Assembly: GCA_039812705.1 (NCBI GenBank)
Contig: JBDIBA010000003.1
Span: forward strand, 12,478 to 76,477
Direction: 5' to 3'
Origin: JBDIBA01 sp039812705
GTDB taxonomy: Bacteria > Actinomycetota > Acidimicrobiia > Acidimicrobiales > JBBSGY01
DNA length: 64,000 nucleotides
Position numbers and translations under genes: made by a program
The notes under the pieces: model-generated
What the model was told of the DNA's origin: nothing
Databases searched by the model: none
Seen by the model: only the letters and a program-made list of their open reading frames with translations
In this document: piece after piece, positions 16,806 through 28,457 of the stretch
Position numbering within the stretch: the first letter of the stretch is position 1
Layout: each line of letters opens with the position of its first letter

Positions 16806-19264
16806 TCAAGAACTCACAATATCTGGCACTTCGACAGTGACAATCGGAGCAACAGAAGCAACCACCTGGCCATCATCAAGGTTCATGACCCTGACGCCGG
16901 TGGCGTCTCGGCCCTGAGTCGAGATGTTGCCGGCCTGTTGGCGCATGGTGACTCCGCCCGAGGATGCAAGCACAATCTCGTCGTCATCACCAACCATGAA
17001 GGCTGCAACCACGTTGCCTCGCTTCGCAGTGATCTTCATTCCGCGAACGCCTTGTCCACCGCGGGTCTGCGGGTTGAACTTATCCAACTTGGTGCGCTTG
17101 CCGAAACCGGAGTTCGTCACGATCAAGATGGTCGCGTCGTCCCTTGCGACATCGCAGCTGACAACTTCGTCCTCGGCGTCTCGCAGCTTCATGCCGCGAA
17201 CGCCTGCAGCGTCTCGACCCATTGAACGAACGTCAGACTCGTGGAAACGGATGGTCATTCCAGACTTGGCAACCATGAACACATGGTCGTTTCCGTGTGT
17301 CTGAATGACTCGCACCAGTTCGTCGTCGCTCTTTAGGCTGATTGCGATGAAGCCGTCGCGACGCGACTTGTCGTACTCAGAGAACGTCGTCTTTTTGACT
17401 TGGCCCTTCTTTGTCGCAAAGAACAAGAACTTGTCGTCTGGGTATTCACGAGTATCGACCACAGCCTGAATGAACTCATTTGGCCCAAGAGGAAGCAGGT
17501 TCACAATGGCGGTTCCGCGTGCGGTGCGGTCTTTCACTGGAATCTCGTGCGCCTTCAACCTGTAAACGCGTCCGCGATTCGAGAAGAACAGCAAGTACGC
17601 GTGGGCTGTTGTGTAAGAGATGTGACTAATGAGGTCTTCTTCTTTGAGCTTTGCACCCTGAATGCCTCGACCACCACGACCCTGGGTCTTGAAAGTGTCA
17701 GCCGGCATTGCCTTGATGTAGCCAGCCTTGGACATGGTAATCACAAGAGGCTCGTCGTCAATCAGGTCTTCAACGCCGATGTCGCCTGGATCAAAAATGA
17801 TCTGCGCCTTGCGCGGAGTTGCAAACTTCGTGCGGATCTCTCCGATTTCGGTCTTGATGACCTCACGCAAGACGCCTTCGTTACCAAGAATCTCTTCGAG
17901 TCCGGCAATCTTCTTGCGAAGTTCTTCCATTTCTTCTTCAAGGTTGGTTCGACCAAGACGAGTCAACTGACGCAGGGTCATTTGAAGAATGTGGTCTGCT
18001 TGAACCTCGGTGAACTCAAACGGCTTAGCCATCAACTTGGTGCGAGCCTCGCTTGGGTCGGCTGACCCACGAATGGTCTCGATGATGGCGTCGAGCATGT
18101 CGATTGCGCGAAGCAAGCCTTCGACAATGTGTGCGCGCTCTTGCGCCTTGCGCAAGCGGAACTCTGAACGACGAGTGATGACTTCGATTTGGTGCTTTAC
18201 ATAAGCGTCAAGTGCGTCGCGCAGGTTGAGCGTGCGCGGAATGCCGTGATCGAGCGCGACCATGTTGATACCAAAGCTGGTTTGCAACGGTGTGTGCTTG
18301 TACAAGTTGTTGAGAACAACATTTGCATTTGCATCGCGCTTAAGGGTGATGACCATCTTGGTTTGCGAACCTGCCGAAAGGTCTTCAAGTTCGCGAATGC
18401 CTTCGATGTCACGGTTGTCGACAAGCTCTTTGATCTTGATTGCAATCTGACCAACCGAGGTTTGGTAAGGCAACTGCGTAACGACGATCTGCGTGCCGCG
18501 TTTTCCTTCGACGATCTCTGCAACCGCACGCTGACGAACCGAGCCACGACCCGTTCGATAGGCGTCCATGATTCCCTGACGGCCCAGAATCTGCGCTCCA
18601 GTTGGAAAGTCTGGTCCTTGCACGAACTTCATAAGGTCATCGCAAGTTGCGTCTGGGTTGTCGATCATGTGAACAGTCGCGTCAATGACTTCGCCCAAGT
18701 TGTGCGGCGGAATGTTCGACGCCATACCAACGGCAATGCCTTGTCCACCGTTTACCAACAGATTGGGGAAACGAGATGGCAGAACAATTGGTTGTTTGCG
18801 GTCACCCGAGTAGTTATCGACTTCATCAACAGTCTCTTCGTTGATGTCGCGAAGCATTTCGTTCGCCAACAATGCAAGGCGGCACTCGGTGTATCGCGCT
18901 GCAGCTGGAGGGTCGTCAGGAGAACCAAAGTTTCCGTGCTTGTCAATCAGTACGTGACGCAGGGAAAAGTCTTGACCCATGCGTACCAAAGCCTCGTAAA
19001 TGGAGCTGTCGCCGTGCGGGTGATAGTTACCCATCACTTCACCAGTGACCTTCGCGCACTTCACGTATGGGCGGTCGCTGCGGACACCCATCTCGAACAT
19101 GCCCCACAAAATGCGGCGGTGTACGGGCTTCAAGCCATCGCGTGCATCTGGGATGGCTCGCGACGTGATGACAGACATTGCATAGTCAATGAAGCTGCGC
19201 TCCATCTCGTCTTGCAGTTGGACAGGTTCGATTCCTGCAAGCGGTTCCTGTGGGGTGTCTGACA

Positions 19265-19265
<1 letters not shown>
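16806..19265 (-). CDS. gyrA: DNA gyrase subunit A
   Basis: An 819-residue subunit of DNA gyrase, which cuts and rejoins DNA to add negative supercoils. The catalytic Tyr is Y125 in [11 protein letters not shown]. The quinolone region is [10 protein letters not shown] (82-91), with Ser87 at the E. coli Ser83 position and Glu91 at the Asp87 position. The C-terminal domain has six beta-pinwheel blades with a GyrA box QGRGGRG (about 540). No intein is present. Its ATG shares one base with the gyrB stop, so the two are coupled. Confidence 0.98.
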
Positions 19266-21190
<1,925 letters not shown>

Positions 21191-21294
21191 TCAACACCTG
21201 CCACAAACGTGGCCCTTTCGCGGATTTCAAAGGCTCCAATGAGCCTGATAGAGGTCGCCCACGTTACCCTCACCCGTGAGACAACCGTGGACAT

Positions 21295-21621
21295 CTAGGC
21301 GTCTTTAGCTGCCCGAATTGAGGTTATTTCGAGGCTCGGAATCTCTCGATTGATTGCTTCAATCATTTTTGGCGCAATCCATTTCAGAGTCGCGCGCCAG
21401 CTGTGCTCCTCGATTGTCACAAACAGAACGTTGTTCTCGATTCTGGCTGGTTCGATGTGACCTTCCAGTTCCGAACCAACAATCGACGACCACTGTTGGC
21501 AAAGCTGATCAAAGACCGTCAGATCCCCCACCCCAAGCCTCTTGGCGATCTGACTTATGGCTGAACCAACACGCACGGTGTCCGTTTCAACCGACGGTGC
21601 TCGATATGGCACCCAGTTCAT
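21295..21621 (-). CDS. DUF721 (DciA-like) protein
   Basis: A 108-residue protein in the position of Rv0004 between recF and gyrB. The sequence AISQIAKRLGVGDLTVFDQL, WSSIVGSELEGHIEPARIEN and VTIEEHSWRATLKWIAPKMI is the KH-like DUF721 core. Proteins of this family (DciA) help load replicative helicase DnaB in bacteria without DnaC, which fits the lack of dnaC beside dnaB here. The N-terminus is shorter than the mycobacterial homologue. Its ATG overlaps the recF stop by four bases. Confidence 0.9.
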   Translation of the reverse strand: MNWVPYRAPSVETDTVRVGSAISQIAKRLGVGDLTVFDQLCQQWSSIVGSELEGHIEPARIENNVLFVTIEEHSWRATLKWIAPKMIEAINREIPSLEITSIRAAKDA

Positions 21622-22724
21622 AGGACTTTCTCCGTCAGGGTTCCACGGGAAACAGAAAACGCCTTACTGATGTCGACGTTGTCGGGCACATTTGCAGCGG
21701 TTGTCAAAAACACTTGACTGACAGGCAATTCGTTCAACAACAACTGACTGCGTCGACCATCAAGCTCGCTCAACACATCATCGAGCAACAAAAGTGGCGG
21801 GGCGCCAGCAACTTCTGTCAGCAACTCGTGCCCGGCAAAGCGCAAAGCAAGCGCCAACGACCGCTGCTCCCCTTGCGACGAATGAGTTCGCGCGGATTGA
21901 TTGTTGATTGACAGCAAAAGCTCGTCTCTGTGTGGCCCAACAGTTGTTACCGAGCGCGCCAGGTCAGCTTTTCGCGCCTCCTCCAGACTTTTAGCCAATC
22001 CAGGGCCGCCATCTGCGCTGCTCCAATCGTCCTGCAACTTCAAATCGACGATCTGATTGCCATGTTTTTCATCAACAACCCTGCGGTACGCATCTGTAAC
22101 CAGTGGCATCAAGCGTTGAACTAGTTCACGCCTGGCTTTCCCCAACTGTTCCCCAGCCTGTGAAAACTTTGCATCCCAAACATCAAGCGTTGCAACGATT
22201 TCTGGCGTCGCGCGCCCTCCAGCTTGACGCAAAAGGGTGTTTCGCTGACGAATAATCCTGTCGATGTCTCGCTGCAACGCCTGCAAACGCGGGTCCATGT
22301 CTGCAAGAAGCTGATCTAAATAGTCACGCCTGATTGCAGGCCCACCCTTGATTAGATCAAGGTCGTCTGGTCCAAAAACCGTTACCAATAGGCGTGAGTC
22401 AGCATTGGTGGAGCGAATGTTCTGCTTGTTAACAAGCGTTCGGTTGCGCCCAGTTGCACTGATCTCGCTTTCAATCAACAACTGTCGGCCGGCTCGGTCA
22501 GCATCTGCACGCACAATTGCCGAATCGGCACCGCTGCGAATCAGTGCGTCAAAGTGGGCCACACGAAACGACCTTTGTGAAGCGGCATAACTAATCGCTT
22601 CTAGAACATTGGTTTTTCCTTGACCATTTGGACCTTCAATAACTGTGAGTCCACGCGAAGGAAAGTCAATCTCTTCGGATTCGTAGTTGCGAAAGTTGCT
22701 CAACCAAAGGCGATTGATGTGCAC
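21618..22724 (-). CDS. recF: DNA replication and repair protein RecF
   Basis: A 368-residue SMC-like ATPase that helps load RecA at single-stranded gaps with RecO and RecR. Walker A is GPNGQGKTNVLEAI (31-44). The ABC-type signature region SSQGEQRSLALALRF and Walker B LLLLDDVLSELD follow in the C-terminal half. The length is normal. It lies 18 bases after dnaN and overlaps the DUF721 start, placing it in the dnaN-recF unit. Confidence 0.97.
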   Translation of the reverse strand: MHINRLWLSNFRNYESEEIDFPSRGLTVIEGPNGQGKTNVLEAISYAASQRSFRVAHFDALIRSGADSAIVRADADRAGRQLLIESEISATGRNRTLVNKQNIRSTNADSRLLVTVFGPDDLDLIKGGPAIRRDYLDQLLADMDPRLQALQRDIDRIIRQRNTLLRQAGGRATPEIVATLDVWDAKFSQAGEQLGKARRELVQRLMPLVTDAYRRVVDEKHGNQIVDLKLQDDWSSADGGPGLAKSLEEARKADLARSVTTVGPHRDELLLSINNQSARTHSSQGEQRSLALALRFAGHELLTEVAGAPPLLLLDDVLSELDGRRSQLLLNELPVSQVFLTTAANVPDNVDISKAFSVSRGTLTEKVL

Positions 22725-22742
22725 AGAAAATCAACCGCTCGC

Positions 22743-23840
22743 TCAGGAAACGCGCACAGGCATGATCAGGTACAAGAATGAACCCTGTTCGTCATCTTTG
22801 ACCGTTGCCGGCTTCAATGCGTCGAGCGTTTCAATAACAACGTCGCCCGGCGCTACAGATTCCAAACCGTCAATCAGGTATGTCGGGTTGAATGCAACGG
22901 TTATTTCTTCGCCTTCATACTTAGCTTCGATGTCTTCAGTTGCTTGACCGACTTCTTGACTAACAACTCGGAGCTCTACGCCGTCGGCGCGCATGGTCAT
23001 GCGCACCGGTGTTGTGGAATCACGAACCATCAACTTGACGCGCCGAACAGACTCCAGCAGAACATCGCGATCGATACGAAGTCGGTTCGGATAATCCTTC
23101 GGGATGAGTGGGCGATAGTCGGGGAACTTGCCTTCAATCAGTCGGCTTGTCATGTGAATATGCCCAAGGGAGAACGTAATTTCACGTTCATCAAGAGCAA
23201 CATTGAGGTCTTGAACATCACCCATGACTCGCAACAATTCGCCAAGGGTGCGCGAAGGAACCAAGACCTGCTGGTGATCCGCCGGCAAGATGTTTGCACC
23301 ATCAATGTCGCGAACAGCCAAGCGGTAGGAGTCGGTAGCAACCAAGCGAAGTCCGTTGTCCTGAGTGCTCAGTAAGACACCGGTGATAACTGGGCGGGCA
23401 TCGTCTGAACTTGCTGCGCGAATTACTTGTCGCAGCGCGTCTGCAAACTCTGTAGCGGTCAAAGTTGCCGAATAGTTCTCGCTAAAGGAAATGCGTGGAA
23501 ACTCTTCGTTGTCAAGAACTCGAACAGCAAACTGCGACCTACCCGAGCTAATTCGTGCTTCGTGGTCGTCGGTGTCGATTGTGACCATGCCAGCCGGAAG
23601 AGATTTGACGATTTCCGTCATCAAGCGTGCAGGGATGACTGCGCTTCCCTCATCAACAACCTTCGCGTCGATGCGAATACGGATTGATAGTTCCCTATCT
23701 GTTCCAGTGATGACGATCTGCTCTTCCTTGGCAACTAGCTGCAGGCCGGTGAGGACAGCGATATTCGATTTTCCGGTTACTGCTCTTCCTGCGGCGCTCA
23801 GTGCGTCTACAAGAGAGTCCTTTTCGCATCTGAATTTCAT
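22743..23840 (-). CDS. dnaN: DNA polymerase III sliding clamp (beta subunit)
   Basis: A 365-residue clamp from the ATG at 23840 (MKFRCEKDSLVDALSAAGRA). The frame stays open much further upstream through the origin, but that part has no homology-like features and AGGAG stands before this ATG. The three clamp domains are evident; the end YLIMPVRVS matches the conserved C-terminus (usually MPMRL) that shapes the peptide-binding pocket. It encircles DNA and holds polymerase III and many repair enzymes. It is separated from dnaA by the origin. Confidence 0.97.
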   Translation of the reverse strand: MKFRCEKDSLVDALSAAGRAVTGKSNIAVLTGLQLVAKEEQIVITGTDRELSIRIRIDAKVVDEGSAVIPARLMTEIVKSLPAGMVTIDTDDHEARISSGRSQFAVRVLDNEEFPRISFSENYSATLTATEFADALRQVIRAASSDDARPVITGVLLSTQDNGLRLVATDSYRLAVRDIDGANILPADHQQVLVPSRTLGELLRVMGDVQDLNVALDEREITFSLGHIHMTSRLIEGKFPDYRPLIPKDYPNRLRIDRDVLLESVRRVKLMVRDSTTPVRMTMRADGVELRVVSQEVGQATEDIEAKYEGEEITVAFNPTYLIDGLESVAPGDVVIETLDALKPATVKDDEQGSFLYLIMPVRVS

Positions 23841-24154
23841 CGACGACGCTCCTAGGGGATTTTTTATAAAGAAATAAGTAGAGGTAGTAGGTGCTGTGGA
23901 TTGTGGACAAGGGGTTGAAATCCCTGGACGACAGCAGTTTTTGGCTGCGCACTTTCTCCACAGCGTTCCACAGACATGTGACACCGTGCTGAGCGAGCCG
24001 TTTTCCGCAGTGGTTATCCACATATATCCACAGGGATTTCCACTGGAAAACTCACCGGCTTTTCCACTGGTTTCACCCAGCTTGTAGCCACGCTTTGTGG
24101 TGAATTGCTTGTATTTGGTTGTTTGAGTGCTGTTTCTGAGCGGTCGAGCGGTTG
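23841..24154. other. oriC: replication origin (oriC), dnaA-dnaN intergenic region
   Basis: A 314-base gap rich in DnaA boxes. There is one perfect box, TTATCCACA, at 24014-24022, and one-mismatch boxes at 24024-24032 (ATATCCACA), 23954-23962 (TTCTCCACA) and 23902-23910 (TGTGGACAA, reverse). A weaker one is at 23895-23903. Near dnaN, 23855-23880 is AT-rich (ATTTTTTATAAAGAAATAAG) and could be the unwinding element. Gene direction switches here and at rpmH, as expected for the point where replication starts. Strand use and location agree with other actinobacteria. Confidence 0.88.
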
Positions 24155-25672
24155 TTAGCTGCCGGACTTCACGCGGTGCATCAACGCCGTCACTTGGTTG
24201 AAGATGTGGCCGCGCTCGAACATCATGGCCGTGATCTTTTCGACGGCATGGATGACCGTTGTGTGGTCTCGGCCCCCGAATTCGCGCGCGATGGCCGGGT
24301 ATGAAAAGTCTGTTACCTCTCGGAAGACGTACATGCCTATTTGACGCGCAGTCACCAACGGCCTTCGGCGACTTGCGCCACATAGTTCTTCGACCGTGAA
24401 CCCAAACATGTCCGCCGTGGCTTTCAGGATGTCTTGAGGAGTGATGGTTTTCGGCTTATCGCCAGCGCCGACAAGGTCAGAGAGGACAACTTGGGCCGTT
24501 TCTACGGTGAGTTCTTCGCCGTGGAGGTTTGAGTATGCCGAGACGCGGATGAGGGCGCCTTCTAGCTCCCTGATGTTGTCTGTTACACCTGATGCAATGA
24601 ACTCCATGACGTTGTCCGGAACCCTGGTTCGCAGGCCATCGCCCTTCTTGCGGAGAATTGCGATTCGAGTCTCCAAATCGGGCGGCTGGACATCTGTGGT
24701 GAGACCAGAAAGGAACCGGCTGCGGATTCGTTCTTCGAGGGTCACCAGCGATTTGGGGTGACGGTCTGACGAAATGACGATCTGCTTCGATGCGCCATAG
24801 AGGTGGTTGAAGGTGTGGAAGAACTCCTCCTGGAGGCCTTCCTTTTGCTTCATGAATTGAATGTCGTCAATCAACAACACGTCGCATTCGCGGTATCGCT
24901 GTCTGAAAGCGGCTCCGGTGTTGGTGCGAATGGACTCAACGAACTCGTTCAGCATGCGCTCGGTACTCACGTAGTGAACGTGACGGTGGGGAAAGTTTTC
25001 GCGGACGTAGTTGCCAATGGCGTGAAGGAGGTGTGTTTTTCCTAGACCCGCATCGCCGTGGATGAACAAGGGGTTGTAGGACTTTGCCGGCGATTCAGCG
25101 ACCGACAGCGCAGCGGCGTGTGCAAAGCGATTGGAAGCACCGATGACGAAGTTCTCGAAGGTGTAATCCCAGTTCAGTGGGGAATCTTGCGACGGACGAG
25201 GCGGCGCTGGGATTGTTCGGCCTGAAAGGTGATCTGGCCTTTGTGGAACCTTTGGCTGAAACGAGTTCCCAACCTGCGGCGCCGCGTGGGGGTTCATTTG
25301 TGGGGTCATTGATGGTGCCAAATGTGGCGCCATTTGGGGGTTCTGAACTGCTCCTTGTTGAGCAAAGTCAACGTAGGGCGCGGAGTCGGTGACTTCATCA
25401 AGCAGTTGACCCTGTTGTACTGCTGCGTAAAGCGAAATGGACATCTGCTTGTTGGCGACGTCTGTGACTACGTCGTTGACGAGGTCGATGTACTTCGCCT
25501 CGATGCGGTCTTTGATGAGAGAGCTTGGAACGGTAATGACTAATTCGTCATCCTCAAGGGAGCGCGCCTCGGCTTGACCAAAAAGCATGTTCCAGGTGGC
25601 TCCTGACACGCGTTCATGAAGAGCCTCTGAACAGCTTTTCCACAATGTCTCGGCCTCTGTTACCAGCGCCAT
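24155..25672 (-). CDS. dnaA: chromosomal replication initiator DnaA
   Basis: A 505-residue AAA+ initiator. Domain I is at 1-85. A linker rich in Met, Pro, Gln and Asn spans about 90-165 (APHLAPSMTPQMNPHAAPQV). The AAA+ core has Walker A GDAGLGKTH (206-214) and Walker B VLLIDDIQF. The DnaA-box-binding helix ends GGRDHTTVIHAVEKI, the family signature. It binds DnaA boxes in the flanking gaps, melts the origin and loads helicase. It is the first gene leftward of the dnaA-rpmH divide. Confidence 0.98.
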   Translation of the reverse strand: MALVTEAETLWKSCSEALHERVSGATWNMLFGQAEARSLEDDELVITVPSSLIKDRIEAKYIDLVNDVVTDVANKQMSISLYAAVQQGQLLDEVTDSAPYVDFAQQGAVQNPQMAPHLAPSMTPQMNPHAAPQVGNSFQPKVPQRPDHLSGRTIPAPPRPSQDSPLNWDYTFENFVIGASNRFAHAAALSVAESPAKSYNPLFIHGDAGLGKTHLLHAIGNYVRENFPHRHVHYVSTERMLNEFVESIRTNTGAAFRQRYRECDVLLIDDIQFMKQKEGLQEEFFHTFNHLYGASKQIVISSDRHPKSLVTLEERIRSRFLSGLTTDVQPPDLETRIAILRKKGDGLRTRVPDNVMEFIASGVTDNIRELEGALIRVSAYSNLHGEELTVETAQVVLSDLVGAGDKPKTITPQDILKATADMFGFTVEELCGASRRRPLVTARQIGMYVFREVTDFSYPAIAREFGGRDHTTVIHAVEKITAMMFERGHIFNQVTALMHRVKSGS

Positions 25673-25906
25673 CCCCTCCCCTTAAGACACGAGATCCACA
25701 ACCTCGTCCACATGTGTGGAAAAACATACAAACCAAACGAGAGCCATAGGTGTAACCCCAGCTCACAGCCGTGGATAGCTGTGGAAATTCCGATGCCCCG
25801 AAAGAAGTTCACGAAAGTAGCACCGTAGGTTTGCCAGTGAAACAGGCGATTTAGGGTTGTGCGCTTGGTTCTTAGGGCCGCTGCTGTTTGCTAGTATTCG
25901 CGCCTT
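25673..25906. promoter_or_regulatory. dnaA-rpmH divergent promoter region with DnaA boxes
   Basis: A 234-base gap between the divergent dnaA and rpmH genes. It has DnaA-box-like sites at 25692-25700 (AGATCCACA), 25704-25712 (TCGTCCACA), 25715-25723 (TGTGGAAAA, one mismatch) and 25780-25788 (TGTGGAAAT). They cluster on the dnaA side, which suggests autoregulation of dnaA or a second part of the origin. The rpmH side must contain the ribosomal-protein promoter; a TAGTATTCG element sits about 14 bases before the ATG. Confidence 0.7.
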
Positions 25907-26041
25907 ATGAAGCGCACCTTCCAGCCAAACGTTCGTAAGCGTGCAAAGAAGCACGGCTTCAGGCACCGTATGTCCACGCGGGCTGGACAAGCGATTATCA
26001 AGGCACGCCGCCGCCGCAACCGCGCGCGCTTGTCGGCCTAA
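25907..26041 (+). CDS. rpmH: 50S ribosomal protein L34
   Basis: A 44-residue protein, [20 protein letters not shown], then [20 protein letters not shown] and RLSA. This is the full L34 sequence pattern, very basic, binding 23S rRNA in the large subunit. It is short enough to be missed by a length filter. It is the first gene of the rightward unit rpmH-rnpA-yidD-yidC-jag-rsmG. Confidence 0.98.
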   Translation: MKRTFQPNVRKRAKKHGFRHRMSTRAGQAIIKARRRRNRARLSA

Positions 26042-26050
26042 CTATTTCGT

Positions 26051-26398
26051 GTGAGCTCTGTTCTCGGTCGCATTAAGGACAGAGACACCTTTACTCATTT
26101 ACAGGCTTCGCGAACCCGGGCTTCGGCCGGCTGTTTGCGCCTTGTTTACGCCCCTCCGACCAGTAGTGAAGATGTTGAGATCCGCATCGGGTTCTCCATT
26201 AGTCGCAAGGTTGGAAATGCTGTTGAGCGCAACCGGTTACGTCGACGGCTTCGCGAGATATCTCGTCAGTCTCACTCGATCCTCAGGCCGGGCGCTTATT
26301 TGGTCATTGTTCGTCCGCCGGCGACCAACAAGACTTTCTCTGAATTGTCGGGCGAGTTTTCCCGTGTGAGTAACAAACTTGCCGGATCGTTGCCGTGA
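26051..26398 (+). CDS. rnpA: ribonuclease P protein component
   Basis: A 115-residue protein that binds RNase P RNA for tRNA 5' processing. It starts with GTG at 26051. The family hallmark [18 protein letters not shown] (RNR motif) lies at about 55-72, and [10 protein letters not shown] is the preceding strand. It follows rpmH by nine bases, the usual arrangement. Its stop overlaps the yidD GTG start. Confidence 0.95.
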   Translation: MSSVLGRIKDRDTFTHLQASRTRASAGCLRLVYAPPTSSEDVEIRIGFSISRKVGNAVERNRLRRRLREISRQSHSILRPGAYLVIVRPPATNKTFSELSGEFSRVSNKLAGSLP

Positions 26399-26637
26399 AT
26401 CGCTCAGTTAGGGTGCTCCGTTGGCTAATTTTTGCCTATCAAGGGCTGCGTCACGGGAGACCGTCTCCGTGTCGCTTTCAGCCGAGCTGTTCTAATTACG
26501 CGCTTGAAGCGCTGGATCAACACGGTGCCGTGAAGGGTGTTTGGATGGCGTGCAAGCGAATTGTCCGGTGTCGTCCGGGCGCTCGCTGGGGATTTGACCC
26601 TGTGCCTCCTAGACCTAAACAAGATTTCAATGAATAA
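26395..26637 (+). CDS. yidD: membrane protein insertion efficiency factor YidD
   Basis: An 80-residue protein with the YidD pattern: a hydrophobic amphipathic start ([15 protein letters not shown]), then [40 protein letters not shown] with its three conserved Cys. It assists insertion of inner-membrane proteins with YidC. It starts with GTG overlapping the rnpA stop, and yidC follows eight bases later. Confidence 0.95.
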   Translation: MNRSVRVLRWLIFAYQGLRHGRPSPCRFQPSCSNYALEALDQHGAVKGVWMACKRIVRCRPGARWGFDPVPPRPKQDFNE

Positions 26638-26645
26638 GGAATAAA

Positions 26646-27527
26646 GTGGACATCTTTTCTCGCTTTTTTGCAGGGCTTCTTTCGACGTATTACTCGTTTA
26701 CTCATAACCACGCATTAGCAATTTTGTTGCTGACGTTGACAGTGATGCTGATTGTTGCGCCGCTGACGCTCAAGTCCGTGCGCTCCATGATGGTCATGCA
26801 AAAAGTGGCCCCTGAACTGCAAAAACTAAACGAGAAGTACAAGAACGACCGGGAAAAGCTGAGCGCCGAAACGATGGCGTTTTATCGCGAGAACAAAATC
26901 AACCCACTTAGTGGTTGCTTTCCCCTGCTTCTCCAAATGCCAATCTTTTTGGTCCTTTATCACGCACTCAGCGGCATCCTTTATAAAGAAAATGGCGTTT
27001 CAGCACCGAAGTATTTAGACCACGGATCAGATCTTTATAAGAACTTGATCTCAAATGACGGACGTATGGAGAGCTTTGGCGTCAATCTTTCCTCGAGCGC
27101 TTTAGGGACCCATTCATCTTTCTGGGCCATGCTCCCCTACATCGCGTTGATCCTGGCCATGGTGTTTTTCCAGTTCTGGCAGCAGCGCCAAGTCAACGCC
27201 AGGGCAACGAACACTTCTGACAACCCGCAAGCAGAAATGATGCGGAAATTCACAAAGATCATGCCTCCGTTTTTTGGGGTAATTTCTTTGACGTTTCCTG
27301 CTGCGCTAGTCCTCTATTGGACCTATCAAAGCATTATTCGTGTCGTTCAGCAGTGGGCGATGTACAAGTTCGACCCCGTCCTGAAGGACGAGATTCAATT
27401 CGCGCAAAAAGATGTCGAGGCTCATCTAAAAGGCGGGCCAAAGCCAGTGAATGCGCCGAAGAAGAAATCATCCGAACTGTCCGCCCCTGCAAAGAAGACC
27501 AACAAGTCAAAGGGTAAGGGCCGGTAA
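26646..27527 (+). CDS. yidC: membrane protein insertase YidC/Oxa1
   Basis: A 293-residue insertase of the short Gram-positive (Oxa1) type. Segment 1 is FFAGLLSTYYSFTHNHALAI; VLYHALSG, WAMLPYIALILAMVFF and FFGVISLTFPAALVLYWTYQ are later helices. The conserved Arg for the hydrophilic groove fits SVRSMMVMQK (about residue 47). The C-terminus is basic and Lys-rich, typical for ribosome contact. It starts with GTG, with AAGGAATAA upstream. jag follows six bases after. Confidence 0.95.
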   Translation: MDIFSRFFAGLLSTYYSFTHNHALAILLLTLTVMLIVAPLTLKSVRSMMVMQKVAPELQKLNEKYKNDREKLSAETMAFYRENKINPLSGCFPLLLQMPIFLVLYHALSGILYKENGVSAPKYLDHGSDLYKNLISNDGRMESFGVNLSSSALGTHSSFWAMLPYIALILAMVFFQFWQQRQVNARATNTSDNPQAEMMRKFTKIMPPFFGVISLTFPAALVLYWTYQSIIRVVQQWAMYKFDPVLKDEIQFAQKDVEAHLKGGPKPVNAPKKKSSELSAPAKKTNKSKGKGR

Positions 27528-27533
27528 AGGCAT

Positions 27534-28457
27534 ATGGAATGGGTTGAAACCACGGGTTCATCGGTTGAGGCTGCAAAAAGCCAGGCCTTAGAGCAGCTAG
27601 GCGTCGATGAAGCCGATGCTGAGTTCGATGTTGTAGCTGAACCAAAGGCGGGGCTGTTCGGATTTCGTAAGGTCGAAGCACGGGTACGAGCCCGTGTGAA
27701 GCCCAGTGTTCCTCGTTCAAAGGAAACGGGTCGCCGCAAGAGTCGTCGTAATGATCGCGGTAGGCCGTCAGAGCGTTCTGCGCAGCGTGCCTCCACACCG
27801 CGCGAAGAATCCGCGGAAGACGCCTCGTTTGGTTCCGATTCACATGCGGGTCACGGCGACGGCGTTGACAGGCGCTCATCTGATGACCGCCGCAAGCCTC
27901 GCAACAGACGTCAGCGACCAAACAAGCCAGGCGGAGACGCTCGCAATTCCGGAGCCAAACAAGGAGACAATGAGTTGGAAACCGTAGCCCTAGAAGACCA
28001 GGTCAAGACCCTTGAAGAGTTCCTCAACGGCTTGTTTGCTGAGATGAACACACCTGCAAGTGTGAAGTCCGAGATTGACTCCGAAGAGGAGCTGATCAAG
28101 GTTTCAATCGAAGGCGACAACCTTGGGCACCTCATTGGTTTGAGGGGTAACGCACTTCACGCGTTGCAAGAAGTGACTCGAACTGTTGTTCAGCGTCAGA
28201 CCGGTGCACGTAACGGCAAGATCATTCTCGATGTGGCTAAGTACCGCGAGAAGCGCAAGGCCGCGCTAGAGCGCTTCACGAAGGACCTTGCTCGCGAGGT
28301 TGTCGAGAAGCAGGTTGAGCGCAACCTTGAACCAATGCACCCGGCTGATCGCAAGATTGTTCACGACACCATCAACGAAATCGAAGGTGTTGAAACCAGT
28401 TCAGCAGGCGAAGAGCCACGTCGTTACGTGGTGATCAGGCCTGTGCGGAGTGCATGA
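27534..28457 (+). CDS. jag: Jag/KhpB RNA-binding protein
   Basis: A 307-residue protein with three parts. A Jag-N domain (1-55) ends GLFGFRKVEARVRARV. A long charged linker rich in Arg, Ser and Asp spans about 60-145. KH (about 185-235, HLIGLRGNALHALQEVTRTV) and R3H (about 240-300, ERFTKDLAREVV and RYVVIRP) domains end it. KhpB binds RNA and regulates cell-wall and division genes in Gram-positives. The linker is longer than in firmicute members. Its stop overlaps the start of rsmG by eight bases. Confidence 0.93.
   Translation: MEWVETTGSSVEAAKSQALEQLGVDEADAEFDVVAEPKAGLFGFRKVEARVRARVKPSVPRSKETGRRKSRRNDRGRPSERSAQRASTPREESAEDASFGSDSHAGHGDGVDRRSSDDRRKPRNRRQRPNKPGGDARNSGAKQGDNELETVALEDQVKTLEEFLNGLFAEMNTPASVKSEIDSEEELIKVSIEGDNLGHLIGLRGNALHALQEVTRTVVQRQTGARNGKIILDVAKYREKRKAALERFTKDLAREVVEKQVERNLEPMHPADRKIVHDTINEIEGVETSSAGEEPRRYVVIRPVRSA

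Noticed and set aside
18189..19262. A 357-codon open frame on the plus strand opposite gyrA
   Set aside because: It lies wholly inside gyrA on the other strand, shows no domain pattern, and comes from the codon bias of the true gene.
23841..24383. N-terminal extension of dnaN through the origin and into dnaA
   Set aside because: The clamp starts at the ATG with AGGAG at 23840; the extension would pass through DnaA boxes and has no homology-like features.
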